From the NCBI RefSeq assembly GCF_026745355.1, contig NC_079203.1, positions 37,696,037-37,760,036 on the forward strand: DNA of 64,000 nucleotides, in the 5' to 3' direction. A program made the translations under genes and the position numbers. The notes beneath the pieces are model-generated. The model saw only the letters and a program-made list of their open reading frames with translations, did not search any database and had not been told where the DNA came from. How positions within the stretch are numbered: position 1 is the first letter of the stretch; each line of letters starts with the position of its first letter. Below, in pieces: positions 46,790 to 59,264 of the stretch. Origin of the DNA: Beta vulgaris subsp. vulgaris. Lineage: Eukaryota > Streptophyta > Magnoliopsida > Caryophyllales > Amaranthaceae.

Positions 46790-49700
46790 TGATTTCTGGA
46801 AACTTTTTAGTATGTAACAAGTTGGCCAATGGTATTATTTGATACTGGTGCGTCCATTCCTTTATATCTAATAAATTTGCTAAGGAGATACAAAATAAAC
46901 CTTGTGTGGAACCTATCAATATGTCAATTTCCATGCCCGACGGGAATTCAGTTCGTTGTCATTGGATCCTCCGGGACTGTGCAATTCGAATAGTGGACTC
47001 CGAGCTCCTTGCAAACCTGATACCGTTAAATTTAGAGTCTTATGATGTTATCTTAGGAATGGATTGGCTGAGTAATAATAGAGCAGTGGTTGAATGTTAT
47101 TCAGAGAGGATTAAACTGGAAGCACCAGGAGGAAAGGAAGTGTTTTATCAAAGGTGTTTTCCTAGGGGCAGGAAATGTTTGAATTTTATAAGAGAAATAA
47201 CCCTCAGTAATATGGGAGACAATGCGAAAATGAAGTTTTGGTCATGAAGGAAAAGATGTCATAGAAAAGACCAAAAATATTCCTGTGGTTAGGGAGTATT
47301 CAGATTGTTTCCAGAGGAGTTGCCTGGGCTTCCGCCCGGAGAATAGTGGATTTTCATATTGATTTAATACCAGAAGCCACACCATTTCCCGAGCTCCATA
47401 TAGAATGGCACCAATGGAGATGGTGGAATTGAAGAAACAATTGGAGGAATTGTTGCAAAAAGGCTATATTCGGCCAAGTGTATCACCTTGGGGGGCACCC
47501 GTACTATTTGTTAAGAAAAAAGATGGCACCATGAGATTATGCATTGACTATCGGGAAATCAATAAGATCACAGTACGGAATAGGTATCCATTACCTAGAA
47601 TTGACGATTTGTTTGATCAATTGAAAGGCGCAGGAATCTTTTCTAAAATTGATTTACGATCTGGGTATCATCAGATGAGGATAGCAGAGGAGGACATCTC
47701 TAAAACTGCATTCAGAACCAGATATGGTCATTATGAATTTGTGGTAATGCCATTTGGCCTTACTAATGCTCCTGCTGCATTTATGGATTTGATGCAGAGA
47801 TATTTCAAACCATTCCTAGATCGGTTCGTGGTGATATTTATTGATGATATCTGATTTACTCCGTGAATCGGGAGGAGCACGCAAAACATTTAAGAATGGT
47901 CTTGGATGTACTGAGACGGGAAAAACTGTATGCGAAACTCAGTAAGTGTGAATTCTGGTTAGAATCGGTAGTGTTTCTGGGTCATGTGGTTTCAAAGGAG
48001 GGTGTATCAGTGGATCCTGAGAAAATTAGAGCATTATTGAATGGCCCGCTCCGGTGAATGTAACTGAAGTTCGTAGCTTCCTCGGGTTAGCAGGGTATTA
48101 TCGACGATTTGTTAAAGATTTCTCTCGGATTGCCTTACCCATCACCAACTTAATAAGGAAAAGCACTAAGTTCCAGTGGACAGAGAAATGTGAGAAAGCG
48201 TTCCAGGAATTAAAAAGAAGACTGACAAGTGCACCGGTATTAGCATTGCCAGCAGGAGTTGAAGGATTTGAAGTATATAGTGATGCCTCTCAGAAGGGTT
48301 AGGATGTGTATTAATGCAAAATCAGCGTGTGATAGCATATGCTTCACGCCAGTTGAAAACCCATGAGAGAAATTATCCGGTGCATGATTTGGAATTGGCA
48401 GCAGTGGTCTTTGCTTTGAAATTATGGCGACATTATTTATATGGAGTAACCTGCAAGGTCTATACAGATCAAACAAAGTTTAAAATACATTTTCACCCAG
48501 AAGGAAATGAATATGAGACAAAGAAGGTGGCTGGAATTCATCAAGGATTATGATATAGATATTCAGTATCATCCGGGGAAGGCGAATAAAGTAGCAGATG
48601 CTTTGAGTCGCCGACCAAGACGGGAGATAAATTCAATCATTTCTGTTCCAGAAGAGTTGTACCGGGAGTTAGTACAACTAGATTTGCACCTGGTCAAGAA
48701 AGGAGATATTCAAGGGGATTTGAATGCTATCTCTGCTCAACCTTCTTTATATGAAGAAATTCGAGAAAAACAAAATCAAGATCCCTTCATTCAGCAAATG
48801 AAGGAAAAGATTGAAAGCGGAGAAACAACTGACTTCCAAAAGTACGCTGATCAAAGTATACGTATTAATGGAAGGTGGTGTGTCCCAGATGATAAGGAGT
48901 TAAAAAGGAAACTCTTGGTTGAAGCTCATAGTAGTGCATACTCAGTGCATCCTGGTCGAGATAAAATGATTCAAGATCTGAAGAAATTTTTCTGGTGGAA
49001 AGGGTTAAAAAGAGACGTATCACGATTTGTGGCAAGTTGTATGGTATGCCAGAAGGTAAAATTTGACAGAAGAAGAATGCCAGGACTTTTACAACCGCTA
49101 CCAGTACCAGAATGGAAATGGGATTCAGTATCTATGGATTTTGTGACAGGATTACCAAAAACACGAAAAGGGTATGATTCTATTTGGGTAATAGTAGATA
49201 GATTGACGAAGACTGCACGTTTCATCGCTATTGGTATATCATGGAGTAAAAAGCAATTAGCAGAGACATATGTCCGAAATATCATTAGACTTCATGGAGC
49301 ACCTTCAACGATAGTGTCAGATCGAGATCCTCGATTTCTGTCGCATTTCTGGGAAAAATTACAAGAAGCCTTTGGAACAACACTCAAATTAAGTACCGCA
49401 TTCCACCCCGCAACAGACGGACAAACGGAGCGCGTAATACAAATTCTTGAAGATATGTTACGAGCGTGTGTCTTGGAGTTTCAAGGGTCATGGGAGGAAC
49501 GGTTGGCCTTGGTAGAATTTTCTTATAATAATAGCTACCAGGCCAGTATTGGGATGGCCCCGTATGAAGCCTTATATGGAAGAAAGTGCCGAATGCCCAT
49601 TTGTTGGGATGAACATTAGTTCTGGAGTTCCGGTGGGGCCAGAGTTAGTGCAAGAAACGATGGAAAATGTAAGAAAAATTCGGGAGAAGATGAAGGAAGC

Positions 49701-50173
49701 ACAGGATCGGCAAAAGAAGTATGCTGATTTGAGAAGAAGGAAGTTAGAATTTGAGGAAGGAGACCGGGTATTCCTAAAGGTATCCCCAACCAAAGGAGTG
49801 AAGAGATTTGGAATGCGGGGGAAAGTTAAGTCCTAAATTTATAGGACCATATGAAATCCTCAGAAGGGTAGGAGAATGGCATATGAACTTGCCTTGCCAG
49901 TTGAACTTTCTAAGGTTCATAAATGTATTCCACGTGTCTCAATTGCGGAAATACGTGCATGACCCTTCTCATATACTGACTTATGAACCTCTTCGGATCG
50001 ATGAGTCATTAAGTTACGAAGAAAGGCCTGTTCGAATTATGGATAAACGAGAAAAAGTGTTGAGGAATCAAGTTATCCCATTAGTAAAGGTGTTATGGTC
50101 AGACAATAATACTGAAGAAATCACGTGGGAGAAAGAAGTCGACATGAAAGAGCGCTACCCACATTTATTTTAA
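46790..50173 (+). pseudogene. Gypsy pol: protease, reverse transcriptase, RNase H, integrase, chromodomain-like tail
   Basis: Protease DTGAS at 46841-46855, then VILGMDWLS. Reverse transcriptase from 47405 with [15 protein letters not shown] and FIDD at 47837-47848, followed directly by a stop at 47852-47854 from a single missing base. It continues at 47863 ([17 protein letters not shown]) and at 48054 ([12 protein letters not shown]). RNase H has VYSDAS near 48270 and VADALSRR near 48594. Integrase at 48620-49619 has the H2C2 finger (HSSAYSVH...CMVCQ) and acidic residues in SMDFVTGLP, VSDRDPRF and GQTERV. After another shift 49808-50173 ends with a chromodomain-like text (VLWSDNNTEEITWEKE). 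About seven frame segments. Each domain is well conserved between breaks. Confidence 0.92.
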
Positions 50174-50204
50174 GGTAAATATTAGTTTCGGGACGAAACA
50201 TCTT

Positions 50205-50217
50205 AAGGTGGGGAGAG
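50205..50217 (+). promoter_or_regulatory. Polypurine tract
   Basis: AAGGTGGGGAGAG directly precedes the 3' LTR, where plus-strand synthesis is primed. Confidence 0.9.
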
Positions 50218-52976
50218 TGAAATAGCCTTCCTGAATAAGTGGAATATTAGAATTAATAAACATTCTTAAGGTTATAAAAGAAACACACAATAGCAAGTAA
50301 TAGGGTTAAGATTTGTTTCATATTGTTAATTACAAGAATACTTTGTAAATAAATTATTTATAGAATTCATGAATAACGGGTTAGTAAGAATGATTTTTAA
50401 ATAAAATAAAAGAGATGGATCCAAGATGAGGAAAGGAATTGGGTATGAATATGGACTTATTGGGAGTCTAAGTTTAAATTTTCAAGTGAATACCTTAGCC
50501 TTAAGTGGGTCAATCAAGGTAAAACATAAAAAGGGGACTGTTCAGAAAATGCTGAACACACCTTTATGGGAATCAGAGTTTTAGACCTTGTAAATTCCGC
50601 CAAAGGGTAAAAAAATTAGATGGGAGTGTCCTAAATACATTGGGGAACTTAGGGTAAAGATTTCGTTACATTTAGAGAGAGAACCAGAGAAACCCAGAAG
50701 TTTCTTTCCTCTCCTCTCACCCGCCAGTCACTCTGTTTAGGAACCAGCTTTGGTTCTTCATCTTCCTCTCCTAAATTACTACATAAAAACTCTTCAAAAA
50801 TTACATGCAAGTTGATATCTAGCTATTTCAGTGGATAATAGGTTTTGGGAAGAAAAGTTTTCAAGCCAAAGGTCCAAGGAGATTAATCAAAGTCAAGGAA
50901 AGAAGAAGGTAGGTGAGGTAAGTAATGTATGGTTGAAAGATTGATTCTTTGGGTCGAATTTTGAGAGTATTCTTGTAAGATTATTGATGATATGTCATTT
51001 TGAATATAGGTACTAATAAGTTCAGTAGAGAATCAAGATTTCAAGGAGGTTTAGAAGTGAAAAACCTAGCAAGCAAGCAAGGTACACAGAGCCATTACAC
51101 TAAAACACTAAATTTTGGTTAAGAAAATTCTGTAAATTGGTTATATGTGATTATTGCTACGAAATTGTTGTGTGCGTGTGGTTTTATGATGAATATATAT
51201 TTGTGTAAATGCTGTTTTTGATGACTAATCAAATGCATGTGAAGTTTCCCACTAGATTCATGTTTAGTTTGTCATAAAACATGATTTTTGGACATTATAA
51301 CTCATGAATGTGTATCTAATTGTTTTGTATGAGATTTCTAATTAAAGTATTTATAAGATGGCAGTAGTTAAGTCATAGATAATCTTAAGAATTAATGGAT
51401 ACACGTGTCTAAGATTTATAATTGAATTATGTACCAAATTGTGACTATCGTTACTAGACTTTTGATGTTAAAATTTAATTCAAGTGCTAAGAACTTATTT
51501 AAGAAGAAATTTTTTTTGTAATATAACTAAAGGAGGCAGTAGCTTGGTATCATAATATGAGAGTCAAGATTATAGAATTTTGGTGATTAAGCAAATTTAA
51601 CGATTAATCTGCATTTCTAATGGAAAAGAACAACAATGGTTTATTTCGATTTCAAGGTTTATTTATTTATGTAAGAATACTATTAAAGTAATATTTATAT
51701 ACATAAGACCCTAATATAAGAGGTACTTCTTGAGGAATAGATTGAATATTAAACTTAACTGTACTTTATGAATTCATAATTTCATAGAAAACCTTGTATA
51801 GTTTACCTTACCTTAAGAAAAAGAATTCTTGATGAGTAATAATCGACCTTCAATTACTTAAATATTTTCTTTAAAAATCATTAGTATACAAGTAAGTGTC
51901 CATAGTGATTTTGAAGAAAGAACTAATTTATTTTCTTATTCCTTTTCTAGTATATAACGTTACTTTAAAACTTTAAATCAAATAAACCGATATGATAAAA
52001 AAATTCTTTTATTCTCTTAGTGGGAACTTCACATGATGGGATTAATTCTTAGAAAATTTTGGTTGAAAAATAGTTTTCCTCAACACTTCAAATAAGATTA
52101 TTTTTCGTACCTTATTCTTGTAAGAATGATGATTTTTCACTTGTGAATATATGAAACGATTGGGGAAAGAAGCCGTTTAGCAGTGATGTAGAATATGTGA
52201 ATGATAAGGAGTATGATAAGGATTATGAATGAGTATTGGGACATGTCCTGGAAGTCTTGCAAGCAGAAATGATAAGAGAAGGGAGACGTCCCTCATCAGT
52301 TATATGCAGTTAATCTCTCTAATCAGGTTCTCTTTCCCAAATCGAAAGTATGCGGGTTTAATGTGGAGCATAAAACTATTTATATCTATTCCCAACTGTT
52401 TTGTATATTGTGTAAGATAATGTGAATAAAAATTGAACTCTTGGTAAGATCTTCGGAATGGTAACAAGAAACATTTTCTTTTGCTTTAATTAGAAGACAC
52501 GTTTATTATGTCATATTTCTTTTGTGATAAGTGGAGCTTGTGTACCAGCCTTGCTGATTGAGTATGTTTGGAATGTTTGTAATGGTTGGGGGGACAGGGT
52601 CCCCTAATTTGCAGGAATAAGGAGAAAAGGTGTGAAGGATCACCTACTTGAGTATGCATGTGATTCAAATAGTTAAAAGGGAGCATGGAAGCTGGGCTTT
52701 TGAGTTATTCTGTTAATTATAATAGTTTGCTTATTTTGGGTTATGTAAATTCTTAAATTGGATTTAGTTATCTCTCAGATTAAGATGTAATAGTTGGTAG
52801 TTATATTTTAATTGCTAATTATTAAGTAGGTTAATTATGATATCGTTTTGCTACCCCTTGTGATTAGGAGGTAGTTCAGTAACACCCCTCTGATTAGATG
52901 TTTAATTCATGATTGACTGAGGGTTTATGAGTGGAATCATGAATGGATTAAGCAACTAATGGAGTGGGCTGTTACA
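50218..52976 (+). repeat. 3' LTR of the gypsy chromovirus
   Basis: Nearly identical to 41763-44488. In the first 430 bases I see about four indels and only one substitution; further on, differences are again mostly one-base insertions or deletions. Confidence 0.95.
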
Positions 52977-53215
52977 ATACCCTTACTATGGACGGAATCC
53001 TAACACCATTAGGTTTTTCCTCTCTCTCTCCCCAATTTTCTCTCTCCTCCCATTCGCCCACCCACTACAAACCCCCCTCCCCTACTCCGGCGCCGACGAC
53101 CCTACCCCCTCCCTTCCCCATTCTCATTTCCCTCACCCTCGGCGTTGGCGCCGGCCAGAACATCAGCCTAGGGTGGTTTCAAGGGCGGGTTTAAGGGTTT
53201 GGGGGCGGCATATCT

Positions 53216-53545
53216 GGGTGGGAAAGGGGAGGGGGTCGACTCACGATGGGAGACAGGGAAGGGGGGCCATTTCCGATAGGAGAAAAGGGGGAGGGAGTGG
53301 TGTCGGGGTGGGGTGGAGGAATCGAGAATGGGGAAAGGGAGGGCTAAGGTGGGGAAAAGGGAGGGCTAGGGTGGGGTGTTGAGGCTAGGGGAAAAGGAGA
53401 GGGTGGGGTCGCCGGGGGTGCTTCTGTTTTGACCGGCCAAGGAAGGGGGTAGGGTCGCCGACTGTTGGCCGCCGGAGTGAGTGGTGGTCGCCGACTGTTG
53501 GCCGCCGGAGTGGGTGGTGGTCGCCGACTGTTGGCCGTCGGCTGG
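53216..53545. repeat. G-rich core with a quadruplex-like motif and a 36-bp tandem repeat
   Basis: GGGTGGGAAAGGGGAGGGGG at 53216-53235 fits a G-quadruplex pattern. At 53450-53545, GGTCGCCGACTGTTGGCCGC recurs with a period near 36 bp, 2.7 copies. This is the centre of the inverted-repeat element. Confidence 0.75.
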
Positions 53546-54004
53546 GGAGGGGTGTTGGCAGTGGGTGGGGAATGGGAGGAGAGAGAAAATTGGGGGGAGA
53601 GAGAGAGGGGGAAAATCTAACGGCGTTAGGGTTCCGTTCATAGTAAGGGTATCTTGAGCCCAGACACAAATCTCAGGGGTATCTTGCTTGATATAACGCG
53701 TTTTAATTTTTTTTACGAATATCATTAGTTTAGTTCAGTCTAACATAATTATTAATAAGAACAAGTGATAATATTTTGATATCAAACTAAACCATTTGAA
53801 ATTTTAACCAAAAAATCCAGGATGATTTTTTTTTACCTAAATCTTAACATCTTTGTCGAGCCGGGTTAGTGTTGGAATAAAAACCAAATTGTCCAAAGTC
53901 CAAATCTACCTAAATGGGCAAAGGTCATTAGACGGATCAATCCATAATCAGCACAAAAAGATATAATTGGGCCTCTTATAAACTATCCAAAGTTCATCAT
54001 CATA

Positions 54005-57000
54005 TCATATATAATATTAAAGCAAGAAAATATTAGCCTACGTGGCAGCCTCTTATTCTCTCAAGCCTCTCAGTGCTCCAAGGTTTTTCAACCCCTCTCA
54101 TTTACTTGCCACGTGTCATTGATTGAAGTGACAAAATAGCAAATTGTGGTGATTGAATTATGTAGGGCAATCGTATATATTGCAATGAAATTTAAGGAAA
54201 TAAATCATTGACTTCTACAAGCTAATCCGTAATTATAGCAAACTGAATATTGATATACATCTCACACATTCTTAAAAATAATAATTTATGCTGATTTGTA
54301 AATCAATTATTTCTAATAATAACTATCCCCTAATTTCAGCATCATATATTTCTATCTGTATTATAAACTGGTTGACAAGTTAATTGCATAATGAATTCTT
54401 TCCATAATACAAACCCTAATTTAAGGGCAATAACTATATACATTTGTAGTATAAATATTTGAATCACAATCAACAACACAATAACGTAACAATGGCGACT
54501 GTATTATTCTTCATGGATCATAAGGACAAAAAAATCGGAAGCAGAAGCCCACAAGCGGGGAGCAGCGAGCCACCGAGACAACCACCAAGACAACAAAGGA
54601 ATCACCTTTGAGTCATGATCAACAACGCAACAACTAACAACCTCAACACAATAGCAGCTGCGACGATGACACAACGACAGTAGCACCGACGGAACATGGC
54701 AGCAACGCCGGAAAGTCAGAGGAGCGAGAAAGAATTGATCCAGTAAAATGGGGGTTCGGGGTCACTAAATAATTAATAATCATGTATTTGAATGTTTTTT
54801 CTTTCTTTTGCTTATAGTAGTTGTCTTGAAGATATTTCAGATCAAATAAAAATCTAAATTTACAATTTAGTTTTTTTTTTCTTATTTCTTATTAATAAAT
54901 ACAATCATATAATATCTTATTTGTAATTTCTAAGAAACATACTAGAGGTATTTTTAGGCCCGTTTTGTAGAAAAGGCTATGAAAAAAACTCCATGATTCA
55001 TCATATGCTTAATTTATATCAACATGCAGCTTAGAATAAATGAAATGAAACAAACTACCACTTTGTTCCTATTAAGACCAACTATTCTTATTATATGATA
55101 AAATTAGACAAATTTGTAGGTATTTGTGGCGATATAGTCAAGGAAAAACATTGATCAAATGACCTATGAGAATCAAGATTTTGGGTACCTAAATAGTCAA
55201 GACTCAATAACTCATTTTTCTTTGTATTTCTATCAAGACAATTACACATGTGATCAAAGCTTACCTTTGATCTTTTAGAATGAACTTAATAGTCAAGACT
55301 CAATAACTCATTTTTCTTTGTATTTCTATCAAGACATTCAAACCGAAATTAACTGATTTTCTTCATGTCATAGAAATATTTTTGTTAATATTTGGAGAGA
55401 TGATAGAAATTTTCACCACAAAAAAGAGGGTTATATATTAGAGATTCTTTTTGGGGAGATGATGATGAGAAGTTTTTACTTCAAATGAGATTTTACTTCA
55501 ATTGAGGTGAGGGCCTGAGGAGAGGGAAGAAGAGAAGACAAATGGGGAAATGGCTCATGAAATGATAGTAAAAAGAAGATGGACGGAATTAACTAGGCAA
55601 ACCAGAGTTAATCTCCACTATACATGCCATATTAAAAAATCCTAACTACAAATATGAGGCAGACAAATGCAACTATTGATTTACATTTACTTTGTGCATC
55701 ATCATACCTATAATTCCTTTAGGTTGTGTTTTGAATCTTTTTTCGAAAAATAAACAATGATACAGCATATGTTAGCAATTGTGTTATCAATTAGTCCTTT
55801 TTGCTACAGTCAATTAGTCATTTTTACTACACTAATTGAGAAGGTGAATCAACAAAATGAGTTAATTATATATCAAAAGAGGGATTTATTAGTATTCAAT
55901 TTTAGTTGGTCTATAAGAGAGTAAAATTGTTGTTAAAAGATTAGAAGTTATCGAATTAGAAAAGTTGTTAATTTGTCTATGTACTTTGTTTTGACAACTT
56001 CTTTTTTCTTTGATGTGAAAAAGATAATATTGAAATGTAAATCATATGGCGAACGTATAAAACACACAGACATTACACAAGTATTGTGTATTTATAATTG
56101 TTTACTATACAAAATTGTCATTTTCTAAATTATTCTTAATATTAATTAAATCGTGGTGGCTTAATATATTCTAAAATTGTTTTTAGGAAGAAGCTAATGA
56201 GTAAGGATTATTTCAAGTAGCAACGGGGAATAAGGTATTTAGGTAAAAAAGTAAAGTGGGAAACCCCGTATGATACTCATTATGTCAGATGGAACGGGAC
56301 AGAAGGTATGATACAATATATCATCGAAATTGTGGTAATTTCAGGTAGCAACGGGGAATAAGGTATTTATACCCCATATGGTACTTATTTCATCAGTTGG
56401 AACAAAATTTCTTATGATGTTTCAAAAAATACACACAACTCGAAATAAGGTATGATACAATATATCATCGAAATTATGGTATTTCATGTAGCAACGGGGA
56501 ATAAGGTATTTATACCCCATAATTACTTATTCTGTCAGTTGGAACAAAATTTCGTATGATGTTTCAAAAAAGACAGTTTTTCGCCCATGTGTTAAAAGTC
56601 AAGGACAATCCCTATTACATGGTAGGTTATCTCCCGAAACCAGTTCTTAGTCATGGCTAATTTTACGTAGCCATTTCTCAATCACGAGTAAAAATTAACT
56701 AATAGTACTAATTTATGAGAAAGAACATGGAAAGTCTAACACTTTAAGGCCATTTCGAGTAAAAAATGAAGATTGTAATGTGGAGAGGGTTTCTAAGACA
56801 ATTGACCCCTAAGTGGTTACTGGGATAAGACCAAGTTCGTGCAAGTTCTCTCCCTTTTTGAAGCAGTTGAGATCATTAATTTACCTTTGTCATCTCAACC
56901 CTTAGATGGTGGCTTTGTGGGGCTACTCCAAAATTGTATATTATATCAAATCATGTCATCACTTTATTAATTTTTCAAAGAATTCCCATACATAAGTTGT

Positions 57001-57996
57001 TAGCGGTTCAATTACATCAAAAGTGTGGAGAAAATATGGAATTCCAAAGTTCCTCTTAAGGTGTTGTTGACTTTGCTTATGACTATGTTATACAACTTCC
57101 GTTCTTTTTCTACTGCAACAATTGAGCTTTTTTAGTAAAATTATACAAAATTGATATTATGAAAGTATATAAGAATCGAACATAAACAAGACCCCACATG
57201 ACAATATTTTTCCTTACATAAAAATCGTAATAAATAGTGACAGTTGGTCTTGTAAGAGACCGTCTACTTTTAATTTAAAAGTAGGCACGGCCCAAGTCCA
57301 ATATTAAGAAGAGAATAGATCAGATTTCTTAATATAGTGACTACTTTAATCTATTTAGTGACCATTTTAATCTATTTAGTGATCAGTTTAATCTATTCAT
57401 TAATAACATTCTTTAATTCATTTGTGACTGATTTAATCCATTTAGTGACTAGCTTAATCCATTTTGTAAGACTGACGAACTATTTTTAAAAAATGTTTGT
57501 TCTAATTCGAAATTCAAAGGGAAATAAAAGAGGAGAAGAGAATGGACGACTAGGATGGTGCAAGATACCTAAAAATAGTGTTAGGTTAGAGAGAAATTGA
57601 ATGGGCTTCTTAAGAGAACGTAGGTTTGCATTGTCTAATTTTATATTAAAATTAGACCGTCTATTATAATAATTTGTGAAATAGTGAAAGGTTATGATGG
57701 TGAATGGATAATGTAAAAATCTGATTTTTTGCAATATTATAGAAATAGAACGGAGGAAGTAACTTCTTAATAAATTTCGTTTTGCATTAAAAAGAAGTCT
57801 TCCAAAACATATGAGTATCATGTATATGTTAAACAACTTTATAATTAATATAAAGGTGTATATCTCTTAAACACAAAGTTTTTTCTTTTATCAAGTTAAC
57901 GTAAGAATCATTTACATGTTTTCATTGTAACTGATATATAAACATTGTTATTATACTAAATAGTTCCCGTGCATTATGCACGGGCCTAAAACCTAG
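54005..57996 (+). mobile_element. Helitron-like element, 3992 bp, ends close to NDUFB4 gene
   Basis: The 5' end TCATATATAATATTAAAGCA follows an A. The 3' end has the hairpin CCCGTGCATTATGCACGGG (57966-57984), then CCTAAAAC and CTAG before a T. No Rep/helicase protein is encoded, so it is non-autonomous. It contains tandem repeats at 55192-55336, 56215-56575 and 57336-57465. The 3' end is strong; the pairing with this 5' end is inference because other TC starts are possible. Confidence 0.65.
56215..56575. repeat. Tandem repeat with unit near 130-145 bp inside the Helitron
   Basis: GTAGCAACGGGGAATAAGGT recurs at about 56217, 56345 and 56489, followed by ATTTATACCCCAT and CAGTTGGAACAAAATTTC. 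A 49-bp direct repeat (55192-55240 and 55288-55336) and five units near 22 bp with TTTAATC[TC]ATTTAGTGA (57336-57465) are nearby. Confidence 0.8.
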
Positions 57997-58049
57997 TTCA
58001 TATTCATATTCATATTCATATTCATATTCATATTCATATTCATATTCAT
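57997..58049. repeat. (TTCATA)n microsatellite
   Basis: About eight hexamers directly after the Helitron 3' end and 100 bp before the NDUFB4-like start codon. Confidence 0.95.
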
Positions 58050-58149
58050 TTGAGAAAGTGCGTGCACTGCAGTCCTCGTTGTAGCATAGCACTAGCAAGT
58101 CTTCAACTCTCGAATTTGGTGAAGAAAGAGAGATAAAAAGCGTGCAAAA

Positions 58150-58317
58150 ATGGGAGGTGGAATGGAAGCATCAAAGAACAAATTCATAGAAGAATGGGGA
58201 TCTGCTAGAGAAAATCTTGAGCACAATTTTCGTTGGACTCGTCGTAATTTTGCTCTTATCGGAATCTTCGGCATTGCTATTCCCATCTTTGTTTACAAGG
58301 GAATCGTCAAAGAATTC
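58150..58317 (+). CDS. Mitochondrial complex I subunit NDUFB4/B15-like, exon 1
   Basis: The exon encodes 56 residues starting MGGGMEASKNKFIEEWGS and ending YKGIVKEF, followed by a GTGAGC splice donor in phase 0. It matches the plant NADH dehydrogenase beta subcomplex subunit of about 71 residues (Arabidopsis homologue At2g31490 as I recall it), a single-pass accessory protein of the complex I membrane arm. A hydrophobic segment lies at residues 33-52. The short second exon (about 15 residues) was not found in the following 5.7 kb; so short an exon is easy to miss, or it lies outside the window. The 5' UTR at 58050-58149 starts within 60 bp of the Helitron and hexamer repeat, so the promoter may be partly transposon-derived. 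Confidence 0.82.
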
Positions 58318-59264
58318 GTGAGCATTCTTTTCTTTCTCTTTCCTCTTTTTATTTTGATTTCTTTTATTGTGTTGCAAATATGATTTGTTTTTCCGGGGGT
58401 TTTGTATTAGGGATTTGAGATCTGATGAAATTGGGATCATATGAGGAAATTAGGGATTTGATTGGGTGTTGAAATTGAAATGTTGAACTTTTTTTGGATT
58501 ATCTAGCTGAGGCTAGGGTTAGTGTTTTTTTGTTTGTCGAATTGTATAGTTGTTGGTAGTAACTTATTGATTGATAATATTTATTATGGTTTAAGATTAA
58601 TGTTATAGCTTTTCTGTGCGTTGTATAAATTGGTAATGGAACCTGGGGGTAAGGAGAAGTGGTCATCGCCTCGTCGGGATAACTGTAGAGTGTTTGTGTC
58701 AAACTATCTATGTATGTAGGGGAATTAAATAATTTCTGTGTCGCTTGTGGGGTTTGATTGAGGGTTCTTCGTTTCGCTTGTATATTTGTAATATGTTGCG
58801 AGCTAATTGACAACTCGATTGGTAGAAAGGATTGGGATGGAAAATGCAGGAAAGGGAAGGAATTGTGTGAATTTTACCATGTTTGGTTCTAAAAGTCATA
58901 TGAAATTTCATAGGAAGACAAAGGAAGTGATGGGGAAAGAAGTTTGTGAAATGTGCATTTTTGTCCAATCACTTGGAAAATCTAATAGGAAACCAGAATT
59001 CTGCTGGAAATGTCTTTTTGAGAGTTAGATGTTAGTGCAAAAAGGTTTTTCCATTCAACCAAACACTAACTAGGTTGCACATTTGTTAGGTCTAATGGAT
59101 ATTTTGATTGGGAAGGCATTAGAGGATAATGTGTAGAAGAAAAGCGGAGACCCATTTTGTCTGAAAGCTAACAATGCCATGAACCTCCTGCCATAGTGGT
59201 TCTTTCTTGTTCATTTACCAATTACAAGTCCTATTCTGAATGTCTTTGCTATGTTACCTGCTTA
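58318..59264 (+). other. Presumed intron of the NDUFB4-like gene
   Basis: No second exon recognised. A segment near 58860-59075 with TTTGGTTCTAAAAG and AACCAAACACTAAC may be a MITE. The frame 58807-59028 has no family signature. Confidence 0.4.

Larger units (their letters stand above)
41763..52976 (+). mobile_element. Complete gypsy chromovirus LTR retrotransposon (Tekay/Del type), 11.2 kb
   Basis: Two LTRs of 2726 and 2759 bp, both TG...CA, flanked by ATACC at 41758-41762 and 52977-52981. The order is LTR, primer-binding site, leader ORF, gag, protease, reverse transcriptase, RNase H, integrase, chromodomain-like tail, polypurine tract, LTR. Integrase after RNase H plus a chromodomain-like end make it a chromovirus. 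The long LTRs and overall size suggest Tekay/Del, which is inference. Many single-base frame breaks occur although the LTRs are otherwise almost identical. Confidence 0.93.
41726..53690. mobile_element. Older inverted-repeat element split by the gypsy retrotransposon
   Basis: Left arm 41726-41762 plus 52982-53085; right arm about 53560-53690 in inverse. Both arms read ATACCCCTGAG, GTGT[TC]TGGGCTCA, GATACCCTTACTATG and CTCTCTCTCCCC. Without the retrotransposon it would be about 750 bp, with a GC-rich centre. It may be a foldback or MITE-type element. Confidence 0.65.

Noticed and set aside
53173..53725. Gly- or Pro-rich frames
   Set aside because: They are readings of the G-rich core and 36-bp repeat of an inverted-repeat element.
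58807..59028. Cys-containing 73-residue frame as a small zinc protein
   Set aside because: No family signature, located in a presumed intron and likely part of a transposon remnant.
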